Below are positions 25,015 to 39,700 of a stretch of DNA of 64,000 bases, in pieces. Both the position numbers and the translations under genes were made by a program. The notes under the pieces are model-generated. The model saw only the letters and a program-made list of their open reading frames with translations. It searched no databases and was not told where the DNA came from. How positions within the stretch are numbered: the first letter of the stretch is position 1; every line of letters begins with the position of its first letter. Source of the DNA: Edolisoma coerulescens (Eukaryota > Chordata > Aves > Passeriformes > Campephagidae); the NCBI GenBank assembly GCA_013397115.1, contig VWZW01001748.1, positions 1 to 64,000 on the forward strand. The letters are read 5' to 3'.

Positions 25015-26535
25015 ATGACTGGTGACAGCCAACATGGCTTCACTAATGGCAAAGTGTGCCTGACAAATGTGGTGCCCTTCTACAACAGGGTTACAGCAGT
25101 GGTGGACAAGGGAAGAGTGACTGATGTCATCTACAACTTGAGCAAAGCACTTGACACTGTCCTGCAGGACATCCTTGTCTCTAAACTGGAGAGACACTGA
25201 TTTGATGGATGGGCCACTTGGTGGATAAGGAATTGGCTGGATGGTCACACTCAGAGTTGCAGTCAACAGTTCGATGTATGAGCGGTGACCAGTGACGAGC
25301 AGTGTTCCTCAGGGGTCAGCGCTGGGACCGGCGCTAACATCTCTGCCAGCAGCGAGGACAGTGGGATCGAGGGCACCCTCAGCAAGTCTGCCAACAACAC
25401 CAAGCTGTGTGGTGCAGTCAACATGCTGCAGGGAGGGAGGTCATCCAGAGGGATCATGACAGGCTTGAGATGTGGGCCATGTGAACTTCATGAAGTCCAG
25501 CAAGGCCAAGTGCAAGATCCTGCACCTGGATCAGGACAACCCCAAGCACAAACGCAGGCTGGATTACACAAGAGAAAGGACTGAGAACAACCCTGGGGAG
25601 AAGGACGTGGGGTTGCTGCTGGATGAAAAGCTCAANNNNNNNNNNNNNNNNNNNNNNNNNNNNNNNNNNNNNNNNNNNNNNNNNNNNNNNNNNNNNNNNN
25701 NNNNNNNNNNNNNNNNNNNNNNNNNNNNNNNNNNNNNNNNNNNNNNNNNNNNNNNNNNNNNNNNNNNNNNNNNNNNNNNNNNNNNNNNNNNNNNNNNNNN
25801 NNNNNNNNNNNNNNNNNNNNNNNNNNNNNNNNNNNNNNNNNNNNNNNNNNNNNNNNNNNNNNNNNNNNNNNNNNNNNNNNNNNNNNNNNNNNNNNNNNNN
25901 NNNNNNNNNNNNNNNNNNNNNNNNNNNNNNNNNNNNNNNNNNNNNNNNNNNNNNNNNNNNNNNNNNNNNNNNNNNNNNNNNNNNNNNNNNNNNNNNNNNN
26001 NNNNNNNNNNNNNNNNNNNNNNNNNNNNNNNNNNNNNNNTCTGGGGCCTGTGACATAAGAAGGATGTGGACTTGTTGGAGCAAGTCCAGAGGAGGCCAGG
26101 AAGATAGGAGGGCTTGAGCATCTCTTTTACAAAGACAGGCTGAGAGAGTTGGGATTGTTCAGCCTGGAAAAGAGACGGCTTTGGGAAAACTTCTAGCAGT
26201 GTTCCAGTACCTAAAGGAGGCTACAAGAGAGCTGGAGAGGGACTTTTCACAGGAACAGGTAGGGATAGGACAAGGGGGAATGGTTTCAAACTGAAAGAGG
26301 GCAGGTTTAAACTATATATTGGGAAGAAATTCTTTACTGTGAGGGTGGTGAGGCACTGGCACAGGTTGCCTGGAGAAGCTGTTGACACCCCATCCCTGGA
26401 AGTGTTCAAGGACAGGCTGGATGGAGCTCTGAGCAACCTGGTCTAGTGGAAGGTGTCCCTGGCAGGGAGATTTGAACTAGATGATCTTTAAGATCCCCTC
26501 CATCCCAAACCATTCTATGATTCCATAATGCTAAA
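25015..26535 (+). mobile_element. CR1 LINE fragment (ORF2 end and 3' UTR), interrupted by assembly gap
   Basis: Bases 25019-25200 translate in one frame to a degenerate CR1 reverse-transcriptase segment (DSQHGFTNGKVCLTN). A later frame (25472-25630) gives the ORF2 C-terminal region (KCKILHLDQDNPKHK). After the N gap, 26040-26535 is the CR1 3' UTR, ending ccattctatgattcc. Stops and frame changes show it is dead. It is the longest CR1 in the window. Confidence 0.9.
25636..26039. other. Assembly gap (404 Ns)
   Basis: Unsequenced stretch within the CR1 copy. The sequence on both sides is CR1 in the same orientation, so the missing bases are most likely CR1 too. Any open frame reported across it is meaningless. 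Confidence 0.99.
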
Positions 26536-29500
26536 TGTGATGGAAAATGTAACAAAAGAAGCCAGAAGATACTGGAAAACATTACAAAGAATGGGTCAAA
26601 TTTATACATCACCAATTAAACACGATAAGGCACCAAGTCTATGCGATCCTGCATATGCTGTGCTGGAGATATGGACTCAATATATCAAGATTCAATTATG
26701 AAGATATTTCTTAAATGTCTTATTCAAAAAATGCCTAGGAAGACCTTTAAAAGGTAATTCTTTCTTTCAAAAACCCATTTTGTTTTGATTACTACCCTGC
26801 ATATTTCATAGTAGAGGAAATCACATCCACAAACCACACCCATTTCAAAATAATGATCTACTCTGTAATTTGCCTGTACAGGAACTTTTAAGTTAGGACA
26901 TTTTACTAAAATCTACAATGAATAATCTGACTAATGATGCCTCATCTCAGAGTTTACTCAATCCTGAACAAATGAACTAAAAATAAGCTCCTCACAGAGA
27001 AGTCTGTGTTTTTCCAGTTTTAACTCGTAAAAAGCAATTATTGTCTAGGTAAGCTTTTTTTTTTTAATGTCCTGAAAGAGGAAAACAATCCAAAGCAACA
27101 CACACACATACAGAAGAAAGCAAGGGTCTTGCTAAATTCCTGTTCCTATGAGCTCAGAAGATCTCACCCCAGGGCTTGCCTTCAAGTAGAACTATTAAGC
27201 CTGAGTTATTTAATTCAAGCCAATTCACTGATAGGCTATCATTCCTCACACAAGGTCATTTGCTGAATTAGCAATTAAGAAGTTTTTAACTCCATCCACT
27301 GTATAAGCCCACTGTGTAAATAGTGAGCCTAAGTCAGACTGCTCAAGTAGTAACGTGACTTAGCCAGAAAAGGACTTCCTGTGGCATAGGCACATAATTT
27401 TACATGAAAGTGCCAAAGTTCTCTAGCACACTCAAAACCAGGTCAGAAACAAAAAATGTGTGTAGATCAATGACTCAGACGACAGACTTCCTCTGTGCCA
27501 GGGCACCCTCTCATAATCAGAAGCAGGCACATATTCAAGACAGTCTTTCTACTTTCTGGCTCAACACAACCACTCCGTAACAAATCTGGGTGGCCAGAGG
27601 AGTTCACACATCAGAGCTCTATCCCACAACAGAAGAGGAAATATTTTGCATTCTTGTGTTTCTGACTGTTTCAAGTGAAAGGTAACTGATAAGATATCTC
27701 TGTAATACATTCATTATAAAATGTTCAATACATTGGGATTCCTTGGGATTAAAAAAAAAATCATTATTTGAAACTAAAAATAACACTGGAACTAAGGAGA
27801 CTGTACAGTTTCAGTATGAGTGCTTAAAAAACACCCCAACTTAGCTCACACAGTATCTCACAGAGATACATTGATACCTAAACCTTAAACAACAAACTTT
27901 ACAAAAAACCCACCATGATTACTCTGAAAATTTTCCTACCATACAAAGAAAAACACCCCAAAGCAAACCAGCTAAATGTCAAACCCCCAAACGTGTGCTG
28001 CCTTTTGCCCTTACGTTACAGCCGAGCCAGGTGCAGAAGTTTCTGTTGCCATCTCAGAAGTCTTGCAGATGGTCAGACCCTTTTACACTAATCTTAGAAA
28101 TTATAACTTCAAAAGTACCTAAGATAGGTATATTATCTTTTATGCTTATGGAAACTCTTGAAAGGAAAAGTCTGGCCACCAGAAAAAAACCAGCAGCTGC
28201 AAGAAAAACAAAGGCCCACCTGGGCTCACAGATTAATAATTTACCTTCTGTCCTCTTTTGTTTGCAATGTATTGCTTGGAATAAAGAGAACATCACTGCC
28301 TTACTTTATTCATCCTCCCCCAGTCAATCAGTAACTCCTTCTTAAAGCTGACCTTGAACTTAACTCTCTCAAAAACATGAAGTACTTTCAAAAATGTTGC
28401 TCTAAGTTGCCCTTAGAGAGACCAACTTTTTGCAGAGTAGATTCTTTCTGTCTGTCCCACCTCCAAAACATCTAAATTCCCCACTGCCCATACTAAGGAT
28501 CCATTCCAAAAGAAGTAATATTTCTTACAAGTTTCATACTGTTATTGTTCTTACTATCAAATAGTAAAAGGAGGGCATGTGACAGGAAACAACATTTTCT
28601 GCCAGAAGCAGATGTTTATCTTTTAGTTCAGATGACCAAACTTTTGCCTGCCTGTTCAGAAGCTATCAAAGCCAAGCCTGACAAGCATTTTCTGTAGAAA
28701 TAAGCTCTCTCAGCTTATTTTGTGTTTTGTGCTTACGTTGTGCTTTAAAAGATGACCAAAACACAAGGGACTTAAAAACTCTCTTAAAACACAGTTTAAG
28801 GTTTGTTATGGTCACAGTCTGTGATGCTGATGGTCAGGCTCCCCAGTCAAAACACTGACACCACAATTTTCAACAGAGCTTTCAGGTGAGGAAGGTTCTG
28901 GTTCACAATTTCCTTGACACTTGTTCTGAACAAGTACAGGAAATCAGCCAAAGCTGAGCCCTCTTTACACCTGGAGACGTTCTATAACCAGCTAGGACTT
29001 AATAAAATACCCAGAGATAGCCATAGAGATAGATTTTAAATATTTACATATTTTGCATGTGTAATAAAAACATACAGGTTTAAAAATTGTATGTATTATT
29101 TATTAGTATTTCTAAGTCACAGGTGGTGTCCATCAACACCAGACAGGAATGAAAACCAAGTAATATGCTGTAAAAGTTTCTCTCAGTCTCTGAAGTTGAG
29201 AGGGAAATTAAGTTTTCTGCAAGGTCTTATTACTCGTTGGGCCAAAGTGGGAAAGAGCAAACGCAAGAAGAAAGGAACAAGGGCTGAAAGAAGGATGTAT
29301 TGAGAGCTGTTCTGGTTTTACACAATTTGGCCACTTCACTAAAAACAAGAGGTGCCCAATTCAGTGTTGCTTGAAGACAGAGAATCCAAAATTATTAAAA
29401 ATACAGCAAAAGTCTTTGAATGGCATAGAGACAAGACAAAGTGAGAACTAAGTGAGGAAAATTGTTTTTCTATCTGCTTCGGTTTTAGCAGAGGGATTTT

Positions 29501-30759
29501 ATTCTGACATCCTGAAGAGCTGCATCCTTCAACAGCATATTAAAAACATTTATCTGACTGATTTGCTGTATGGGGGGGCTGCAGCCACAGTGTTTTGAAA
29601 TGTAGGCACAGAAGGTCCCAGAATTCATCTTTCTTGGCAGAACTCAGAATTCAGTTGATATGACCTCAATTTGGCACAGGTTTTTGTTTCATAAAACCTT
29701 CAGAAAATTAACATACCACATTTATTTTAATGACATATTGCTGCGCAAACATGAAGTTATGCACAGCTGTGGTACCTATGACTATCAAACAAATTATGAG
29801 CAACGTAACAAATTAACAGAAGCCAAGAAGAGCCACCCATATATTGCTTGACTATTTGCAAGAATCCTTTGTGTAGCAACAGGAAAATGCTGGAGTAAAT
29901 GTCACAAAAACAAAAATAACGTCTTTTGCTCTGGCAGAGTTTCATGAAATGGGTTACATCTGCTGCAACAACAACTCAAGAGTAACATTTAGACCTGTCT
30001 TCACCAGTTCAGGAATCTAGCTGCTCAGGACGACAATAAGAAATATATATACAAAAGCAACCAAATTCTTTCACAAGGTTGTCAAATTAAAACAGAAGTC
30101 ACAGAATCTATCCTAGAATGCTTTGCCAATTTTAGTATATGATAGTTAAAAGCATTTTCTTCTATGACACTTCTGTATCAGTAAAAACCTCCAATAAAAA
30201 ATGGAACTTAAACAGAAATTCTTTTGCTTGAAAAGTTGATTTGGTGATGCTAATAACCCACATGATTATTTCCATATGAAAAAAACCCAAAACAAACCCA
30301 CCCCTACCCACCCAAATTCTCAACTATGTATTTCATATGGTTTCACCAACCCAGGCCAAAGGAAGCTCCAGAGCAACCTTCTTCCATTAGAAACTTCTCA
30401 GTCCCCATTCTAGACAAAAGCATGTGACTTTTTACAGCTGCTGTTCAGCTTCTCTGCACACCAAGGAGACAGTACCCTCTCTTTAGGAACTTCAGAGGAC
30501 AAAGCACCAGAAAGGCTGTTTGCCTCAGTGGTAAGAAATCCATGAACATGGGAAATGCAGGCAGTTTCATCAAGTGATCAAGTCCTATTTCTTCATTTGA
30601 GTCACAGGGTTTTTGTATCTTGTCTAATCCACCAAGTTACACAGCAGCAGTTCACACTGACAGTATCTGAACAATGAGATGAGCTTCAGGAGGACACCAA
30701 TCAAGGGGCATTCTGCTCCTTTGTGCAAGTAACATGTTTTAGCAACTAAGGGGTGTGAT
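26536..30759. other. Intergenic / probable APOO 3' UTR, no other gene seen
   Basis: AT-rich unique sequence. The part adjoining 30760 should be APOO 3' UTR (minus strand). AATAAA on the minus strand is found at 29721-29726, 29498-29503 and near 29100; none can be singled out. No CR1 or LTR was recognised here. Confidence 0.45.
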
Positions 30760-30768
30760 TTAAAGATT
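30760..30768 (-). CDS. APOO: APOO exon 8, coding part (NL stop)
   Basis: Inferred from a very strong minus-strand acceptor (cttctttctcttcctccttgcag, ending at 30769), followed in the right phase by AAT CTT TAA. This brings the protein to exactly 198 residues. The 3' UTR continues to lower coordinates. Another terminal exon cannot be excluded without a transcript. Confidence 0.78.
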   Translation of the reverse strand, partial: NL

Positions 30769-33700
30769 CTGCAAGGAGGAAGAGAAAGAAGTGTGTTTAC
30801 TTAGTGGTCCCTGCAATTCTGCATGCTGTTTGTTTTTCTGCTGAGGTAGCAAGTGCTTGAATAAGCCTTATTATAAGATGAAAGTGTCAAAAGTTTTTGC
30901 CTTCCAATAACAACCACGTGTTACCTTTTGAAAGCCTGGGACACAATAAAATAAAAAGTTCAGCTATTTTTTACTAATGCTGTCAATTTGTCTTTCTGAA
31001 ATATTTTAACACTACCTTTTTTTTTTAGTTTCTTTTTGACAGCCTAGGTTTTGGGAAAGGTACAGAACAATTAACTAACCTTTGTTAATTCAAGTTCATT
31101 TAGTGAAGTGCCTTGGGCCAATACAGGATGAGCATCCACTGAAGAAAGTCTCCACTCTAAGAAGACTCAGCAACTGCCAGGACATGTGAGCATTTCTCCA
31201 ACCCAGCTTGTCTGGAACGAGTCCTACACCCAGCCCTACCTAGGGAACTCGGTCTCATCCCCATACCACAGTCTATTCAAGTGCAACTGCATCTCCAAAA
31301 CACCTCTCTCCCAGTCACAGTGAGTTTAGAAGTGAATTTAAAACCACAGAAGCTTTACATTACACACTTGAACTTTTATTTCATTAAGCAGCAGATAAAA
31401 AAATACCTAAAAACCTTACAGGCTTTCCCTGGCACATATTTAATCAACTTGCTCAGTTCTCCAGTCTCTCACACTATGCTTCACTAAGCCATCTACCTGT
31501 ATTTCCTAGAACTCTGCTTATCTGTATCAGATTATACTAAACGAAACTTCCAAACAGCATTTCTGAAAGTTTAACTTGAAATAAGCCTAATGTTTTTCCA
31601 CAGCTTAGAAAGACAAAATGAAATATTTCTGTTCTGAAATAAAGGCCAAGTCACAGTGGAACAAAACCACTGTTGTTTGTAAATTTTTTGACTGAAGAGG
31701 CAGTGGTAAATTCAGAAATCAAGTTCCTCAGACTTCTTACCTTATCACCTTTTTCCCCTGATTTCTTCTTCTTAGGATTATCCTTCCAAAGAGCTTCTAC
31801 AGCAATATATCCTTGAAGACTCCAGTCATACAGCTGTGTGCCAGCAACCTTTGAAACGAAAGTTTTTAGAAAGCATGAACGTAAAAATCTGGGGAATATT
31901 GCCTTGCTTCTTATTTAAGTGGAAAAAGTCTCAAAACACAAGATGTTTAACTCTTCCTGTTCAAGCTCAGGATGTACAGCATTAATAAACATCTTGGGAA
32001 AAAAAGGTCACATGAGGAATAAGAAAAAATAATGTGCTAAAAACCTATTTGAAGACTACCTGACAATATATCTGTACAAATAGGAGTGGAATGATGCTGC
32101 ATGGAAACAATCCTGGTTTTCTTAGTATTTGACATTCAACATAATTAACAAATGCGAAGTATTTCTTAATTTGACCATATCCATTTCAAAGACCAAAAAA
32201 ACCCTACTTAAGTTTGTCCCTATTTTGCAATTTTAGATTTTCTTCTTGTTTGTTTTTTAGGACTTGCTGACAGATGGCTGTAATGAATAACCAGCTGTCA
32301 ACTCCCAAAACAGAACATAGCTAGGAAAGACTGTATTTGCTATATTACACCAACAGTTATTTTATGACAGGAAAAGGCCCTAAGTCTAATAAAACAGTAT
32401 CCCTTGTCCCTTATGTGACATGGAACTGTAATATTCATAGCACCCTTCAAAACTAAAGTGTTAAGCTTTTATAGCAAGGCTCAGGTCTATACTCACTTTC
32501 ATATTACTATCAGTTTCTGTATGAAGAACAGCAAAATGGACAATTTGTCCAACTAAATAGCTATTAAACTAAAACCACTTATGAAATCAAGAACTAAGAA
32601 GGTATTTCCCTATCTTCTACAGCAGGCAAAGCCGGAAAACGCAAATTCTGACAACAGGGCAAGCGTAAAAGTTTCTGAAACAGTTTTCTGATGTTTCTGA
32701 AAAAGTTTCTGAATTACATTTTTAAGTTTCTTCCAGTCTCCATCAATTCACTGTTCAGAGATTTCCTGAGCCAGAAGTGATTTTTATGTGTGCAAAAAGG
32801 CCCAAGGAATTTCCCTTCTATGAACTTTTTGCATGGGGTTCAAGGGGAAGTGCACATTTTTAGCATCCCTGTGCCAAGTGGTTCTACTGCCGGGTACAGA
32901 TGGTGTGAAGAGCCACTTCCCCTTGTTTGTCTGATTTGTAATCAGCAAGACTGATTACACCAGTTATTATGCAATGGTACAAGGATGTGCTTCTGGGCAG
33001 ATAACATGTGCTTGCCACCTTAAAAAAGAGGCTATTGAATAAATAGAATTAAAAGAAAACAAACCCAAATCAGCAACTACACTTCCAAGTCACAACTAAA
33101 TCCAAAATGTAGGCTGTCTTAAACAAAAAGTAGCCTTTTTGTCACCATATCTGACCAATTACTTTGGTTTAAACAAGTCCATTGGATGCGCTGAGTTTTC
33201 TCTATAGGTGAAAGTGATAAGGGTCACCAGAAAAAAGCACATCAAGTGAACCAGTTAAATCTCCAAAACTGGCCAATTTAAATTTTACAGGTATAAACAG
33301 TTATTTTGTTTTTCAGTATCAGGAGTGTTCATTATCAAGCACTTCAACAAACTAGATGGCTCATCTGAAGATGGTGATCCCTTGTGCAAACAGTACAAAC
33401 CTACCAGGACCGAAAAATAATCACAATAAACAAAGTGCTGGTTTTGTCTTCAATGTTACTAAAGAGACAGCAATCAACATAAAATGAGAAAAACAACTAT
33501 CCATAAGCTATTTTTTTTCTTTCTGCTTAAAAATACTTCATTAAAATATTTAAAACCACACTAAAGACCTAGCAGTACAAACTTAAAAATATTCTTATTA
33601 TAGGAGTCATATGACCAAGAGATTTACAAATTGCATTAAATGAGAAACTGGTCATTCACGTTGCTGGAATCAGTAGCTACATCACAAGGTACAGCAACCC

Positions 33701-36700
33701 AGACAGTTTAGTCTGCCAAAACCAACCAATGTTTCACCAGTGCACAAACCTCCCAAGAGCCAGAACCCACAGACACTTCCACAGTTGAAAAATACAGTTC
33801 TAGGCAGACTGGAAGTGCAAGATACAAGGTCAACACACTAGAATACCATCGCTGTTGAATGCAGCACTGTAAGCAGGTTTGTGTGCTAACGTTTGAACAA
33901 ACAAGTTCAAAAGTCAGATCGGGTGGTTCTCAACAGGGATTCTGAAAGTTTGGGGTGACCGTGGGCCCCCAACCCCCATACTGGGCACTACTGGGTAGCA
34001 CCAATGGTCTCCAAGGCACAATGTCCACGCAGAAGAGTTTCCATATTTAATCCCACATAAGCATGCCATTACTGACTATACCGGATGTTACAAAGAATTA
34101 CACACATACAGAATTTTAGTTAGCAATTCTTTATCTACATTTCATGCTGGGAAACTAAACTGAGAATCCACTGTTTTTTCTACATTTCCACTGTTAGCAA
34201 AGCAGTCAAAGTGCCATTTCACGAGCACTCGGCAGCAAACATGGATCAAGTGAGCACAACTCCTGCTCTTCAACTCACAGTTCCTGGAATCATGTCCTGC
34301 TCTCAGCTGTGCCAGTGCAGCTGTTTATGCCTTATAGACTGATCTGAGCAAGGGACAAGGTATAGGTTCAAAAGACATAGAAATAACGTGGTTTGCTGTC
34401 AAAGAAAAAAAACTTCCTTTTGGGAAGCTTTTCTTTCAAGAATGAAAGCACAACACACAGTACTTCAGTAAATTTGAAAGGTTCTAATAACAAAGGACAA
34501 AAATTAATTCTCATGATAGGGCAATTTAAATAACTACATAATGGAAAGTTCTTTCCAGATGGAAGAAAAGCCACAGTAAATACAAAGTATTTTGAACACA
34601 TTATGATTAGCTGGAAAGCAATACCATTTCAAAATACTAAGTAGGGTTCCACCAGAATAAAATACACTTCAGTGTTAAATTCAGTTCCCTTACAACATAT
34701 ACAGTCTGACCTTTTGTTCGAAGTTATTAAAAGTAAAGTAATGCTGGCAGTGAGGAAATAAATCCCTTACAAATTTATGATTGGAATGATTACTAAAGCA
34801 GGGGAAAAAAGTAATAGTCTATGCATTTCTTCCATCTTCAGTTAGATGATTAGTGTCTGAAAACTTATCTGTTACCAATGATGAACTCCATTGCTACAAC
34901 TCCACTTAGGAATTCATACAGCCTAATTAAAGAAATATTTTTACTCCCAGATGAATTAAACACAACTACAAATACATTTTGCCATGTTTACTTCCAACTC
35001 TCCATTGGAAAGTCTTAAATCAAACCCCCACAAATGAAAAAAAAACCCCAATACAAGACCCAATGAACGGAATTGTACAACTGTAATAGAAAAAGCAGTG
35101 ATGAAGTACTTAAGTGTGGAAGAAAAATAAAAGAACATAATATAAAAAATAAAATAACTAATTAAAATTTATGTTCCAGAATATTTTCTATATTGTTTTA
35201 TTAACTTGACAAGTGAGCTTTGTACTGCAGACATTCCTTTCTAGGTTTACAGACATTTTTTGAAAGGCTTATGAAACATTTCAAAAAAATTAATAGAGAG
35301 GAAAGTGTTTCCAATTTCAGATTAAAGCCTAAAAATTATGGATGGTAAGATATGGTATGCTTAAAACTTCGCTTTTTGAAGAAAAGAAAAGCACAAGACA
35401 AGATCAGAGGAACCAAAACAGTATCTAGGATATTAGTCTCCCCACCAAAGTTTCCAAATTCATACGTCTACTGTCCAGACCAAGTCAACAAAGCTAAACC
35501 TATTCCAATCTCCTATCAGATTTTTCATTACAGTCAAACTAAGAACTGTGAATTAATCAAAGAGCAATCATGCACTTCAAAGTTCTCATAAAATAAACTA
35601 AGTATTGTGAAGCTGTTAGCACCAAATCCATAGTTAAGCCTGAACTGAGCTTCTTTAAAAACAGTCACATCAGTTTGAACAGTGTTCAATCACTTCCCAC
35701 TTCACTGTTCAGAAGGCAAGTAGAATTTTAGTACACAGTTTCCAACAGAAATGTCTACGCTTCTTAAATTTTGATGGGTTTTTTTCCCTGCCACTTGCAT
35801 AATTTTCAGTCTCTGAGAATAAGCCAACAGAATTATCTATTATTAGAGCATCTGAATCCTGGAAGCACTAAAAAAAGATTCCATCACAGATCAGAGTACC
35901 ACCATGCTGGCAGAGTTCAAACTCAGCAGTCTGGACTCTCCCTAAGTCAATGACCTTTCCGTTTTTAAAGAACATCATAATACCATTCTGACATCTCAGA
36001 GTTATTAGCAAGTGCCCAATAACTAGATAGCAAATTTACCAAAGGCTGAAATATAAAGAATTTCTGAAAGATGCAAGTATGTGCACTGTGAGTGGTTAAA
36101 AGCTGCATTTGAAACACAGTGTGGTGGAGAACTGAGGAATCTGCCAGTACCACTAAGTGTGGACAGCAAGGCACATGATCTAACATCAGTAGGGGCTGTA
36201 AGCAATTCTGTGGTCTCTTCAGTTCTTGCTCTCACAGGAAACTCACTTAAGCAACTTCAAGTTAACATGTTTCTTATGTGCCTGGAACAACAAATCCATG
36301 AGAACAGGGAAGGCATCCAGTAAGTTTGCAGCAGAGTTCTTACCCCATTCCAGAATGTGCATGCTATCTTTCTTAAAACCCTAACCAAAAAAAGGCAGAA
36401 AATGTCAATAATTAATCTCAAAATGTTATGATGACTTCTCTATAGAAACTCTTTTTTTTTCCTTTCAAACACTGTTTTCATCTGCTCACAAGATATTTCA
36501 GGCTTCCTTAGTACTGTAAGTAAACACACCAACCATACTCACTTAGCATATTTATGTTAATTTAGTGTTACATGAGGTTAGAGATTCTGAAAGGAAATTA
36601 TGTTCCTCTAACTGAAGACACTACTGCAGATGTTAGAAAAAAAATGTCACTGAAAGGAACATGTCTGATTGTCCTTCAGCCCAGACTGCATCTGCTTTGA

Positions 36701-39700
36701 CAAAGTAACTGTAATGTTGTTAATTGCCACTGACATGGCTTTTAAACATGGATGACCAGTTAATTTGAAGCTAGGAGGCAACAATCAAAGTAAAAGACAC
36801 TTCTCCAAAGAAAGGTTTCATCACTGACCTTCGCAATAGCAACCGCTTGCTGAGGGTAATACATGGAGGTACTGATACCCATGAGAGCTGCAGGATACAC
36901 TAACTTCTTTATTTTTGACCCTGTTTTGTAACAAAAAATCAACAAACACAAACCATTGTTAACCAAGACAGCTGAACAGCCCTAACATTTTATTTATATA
37001 CAATTTTCTTAAATACAGTTCAGTGTATTTTTCTCTTCCATCCTACCAGTTTCTTAAGAAACATAATCACTCTGGTCTGTAGGGGCCCCCCTAACAGTTT
37101 GCTAAACTTTGTAAGCTTCACTAAGATCATATCTTAGATTGACTGTGCACATATAATCCTTTGGGTATAAACTGCTGACCAAATCTGGAACTAGGACTGG
37201 ACACAGCTGCACCTGAGCTCCTCTGAGGAGGAGTCTAGAAAGGAAGGAGGTTGTCTCTGAATCCTGTGACTCAAGGGGAGAATTCTCCCCAGACAGGTCT
37301 GTCTGACCCTGTCCTCTATGGAGTAACTCATCAGGTGAACCTTGCCATCAAATCTTTTTAAATCATTGCTTTATATCAATAAACACATTGCTGCTGCTCT
37401 CTTACAAGTGCATCACTCCATCTGCAACACAAGATTAAAACTAATTATCTCCAATGGCATTTTAAACCAAGCTGGATGACTGCACAATATTCACATGATT
37501 AAACTTTGAATACCGTATTCTCTGCTTAGTGAGCAGCTGTGTATATTCAAGTGTTATGATTAGACCTGAAGGATTTTATCTGTACCTTCCAAGAGGGCAA
37601 TTTTTCCACAAAGACCAAGGGAGGGAGGGATAAAAAAAGAACTTTCGGTAGCATCAAAATTAAGGGGCACTTCCTTCTACGCTTGAATACTTCCTGGAAA
37701 TAAGTCATATCATAAACTATTACCAGAAAAAAAAGTTTTAAAATTATGGCTCCCATCCTAAAAGATACACAAATTTATTATTTTTAGTATGAGGTATTTT
37801 TATTTTCATTAAACTTAGGATCCTCTAATGTTTCAATTCCAGTCCCATGACTGCACTTTCCTCTCTCCCCTCATTTTGCTACAGTCATAAATGATGGAAG
37901 GTGATCTCATTCATGATCACACTACTTGAGAAGCAGGAATTTGAAGAAAAAGAACTTCAAACAGGAAAGTTACCTTGATGTCATTTAAAAAAAAATACAC
38001 TAGGAAAAAAAATAAAGTACTGCTTTCACCAGCTTCACTGGAAAATTAAATATTTTGAGGCGCACTTCTAATTTCTACACAGCCAAGCACACACTTCCAG
38101 TTTGTTCAATGCATTCAGGCCCCACAAAGGTTTATTTTTGTCCAAACCATGTCCTCACTGTTTTTTAAATTCTACAGCTTTAAAGTTCTGTTACCTACAT
38201 TTCACTGCATTAAGAATATCTCAATGTAAGCACAAAACACCTTCTCACACAACATTTCTTAAACTAACGTTTCTTTTTAAGAAAGCATGAACATTTCTTC
38301 AACAAGGGTGATGAAATTAACTGTATCACTCTTCTGTAGTGCAAAATGTGCAGGTACTTATAGTACACCCAGAGTTCACAAGTCTATTTGCTGAATCACC
38401 CTCTGCAGCAGTTCTGTGCCTGGACACACAATACTTTGAAGGAACTCAAATACACACCTAATTGGACACATATCATAGTTCAGGAACATCTGTATTTTAC
38501 CATAATTCATTCCCCTGTTGTTTTCTACAGCACCCTATATGATCAAGAACTTTAAAAATTAAAAATATTTTTAGGCTAAAAAATACCAAATCAGTCCTTT
38601 CTCATTTTTGTTATACTAAGCTACAACAGGGAAATATAGAAGACTAGACTCTGGTAACAAATACAGCAATGACAAAACAATAATTGTTCGTTATTGAACA
38701 CCTTTTCCATGAAGTTTCTTTATAACTGGAGCAACATTGTAGAAACATCCTTGTACAGTTTAGTCAGATCTCATTGTCACAATTAAAAATTAGTACCCTA
38801 AAACCCACAAATAAATTACTTACCCAAAATCGTAACATAACCAGTTCAAATGGTTCTCACCTACCTCTAGCAAGAAACAATCCAATAATTCCAGCAAAAC
38901 TTATCACACCAAGTCTTGGATAAAATCCAGCAGGGGGTTTTTGGAGAAATTCATAGCCCTCTGAAAAGAAGCCAGAACAAAGTGCTTTAAAGTAATGTGA
39001 AAGTGTTTTTGTGATAAAGAACCATCAGCACACACTGGCAATTGTTACAAAACACAAAGAGTTATCAAAACACATTTAACTATCATGCCCATTTTAGATA
39101 TGCTGGCAAAAAATTCAAAGCCTTTGAGATCTTCTCTAGTGACACATGAATGAAACTGAACATTGTATTGTATTCACCAATTTTCACAGGAGCTTTGCCT
39201 TTGCTCCTGGGCCATCTGTTTTGTTTTCTTCTTTTGCATCTCAATCGTACCTTTTTCAAATTAAGGGATACAAACCTTTGCAAAATGGAATTTTACAGTT
39301 ACATGTTAACAAGAATTAGTTTCAGTAAAATACTGTACAAAAACCAAGTCACAGAACAATGGAAAGACACAGCAAAAACAAAGTGCACTCTAAGATGGGA
39401 GTCCGGTGGGGGAATGGAAAACTACAGAAAATCTTCCATGCAAACGAGTTCAAAGGACTGAAACCACTAAGTTTAAAGAAAAGAAGTGCAGTATCTGAAA
39501 TGAGCTCTACATAGCATCCATGCTCAGTCCTGGTAAGCATAAGTATGAAAGGATGCTCACAAAAATAAAAACAAATTAAAATTATTTTGGATTAATTCAA
39601 AATTCTTAGGAGATCCATGGAAGCAAACCAAAATGACAAGGCTAAACATTACAAACAAAAGACCTAATGCTAGCAACAAGTAATAAACTTTACAGGAGAT

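Noticed and set aside
25454..26121. Long frames across 25.5-26.1 kb
   Set aside because: They exist only because the 404 Ns contain no stop codons. The flanks are CR1.
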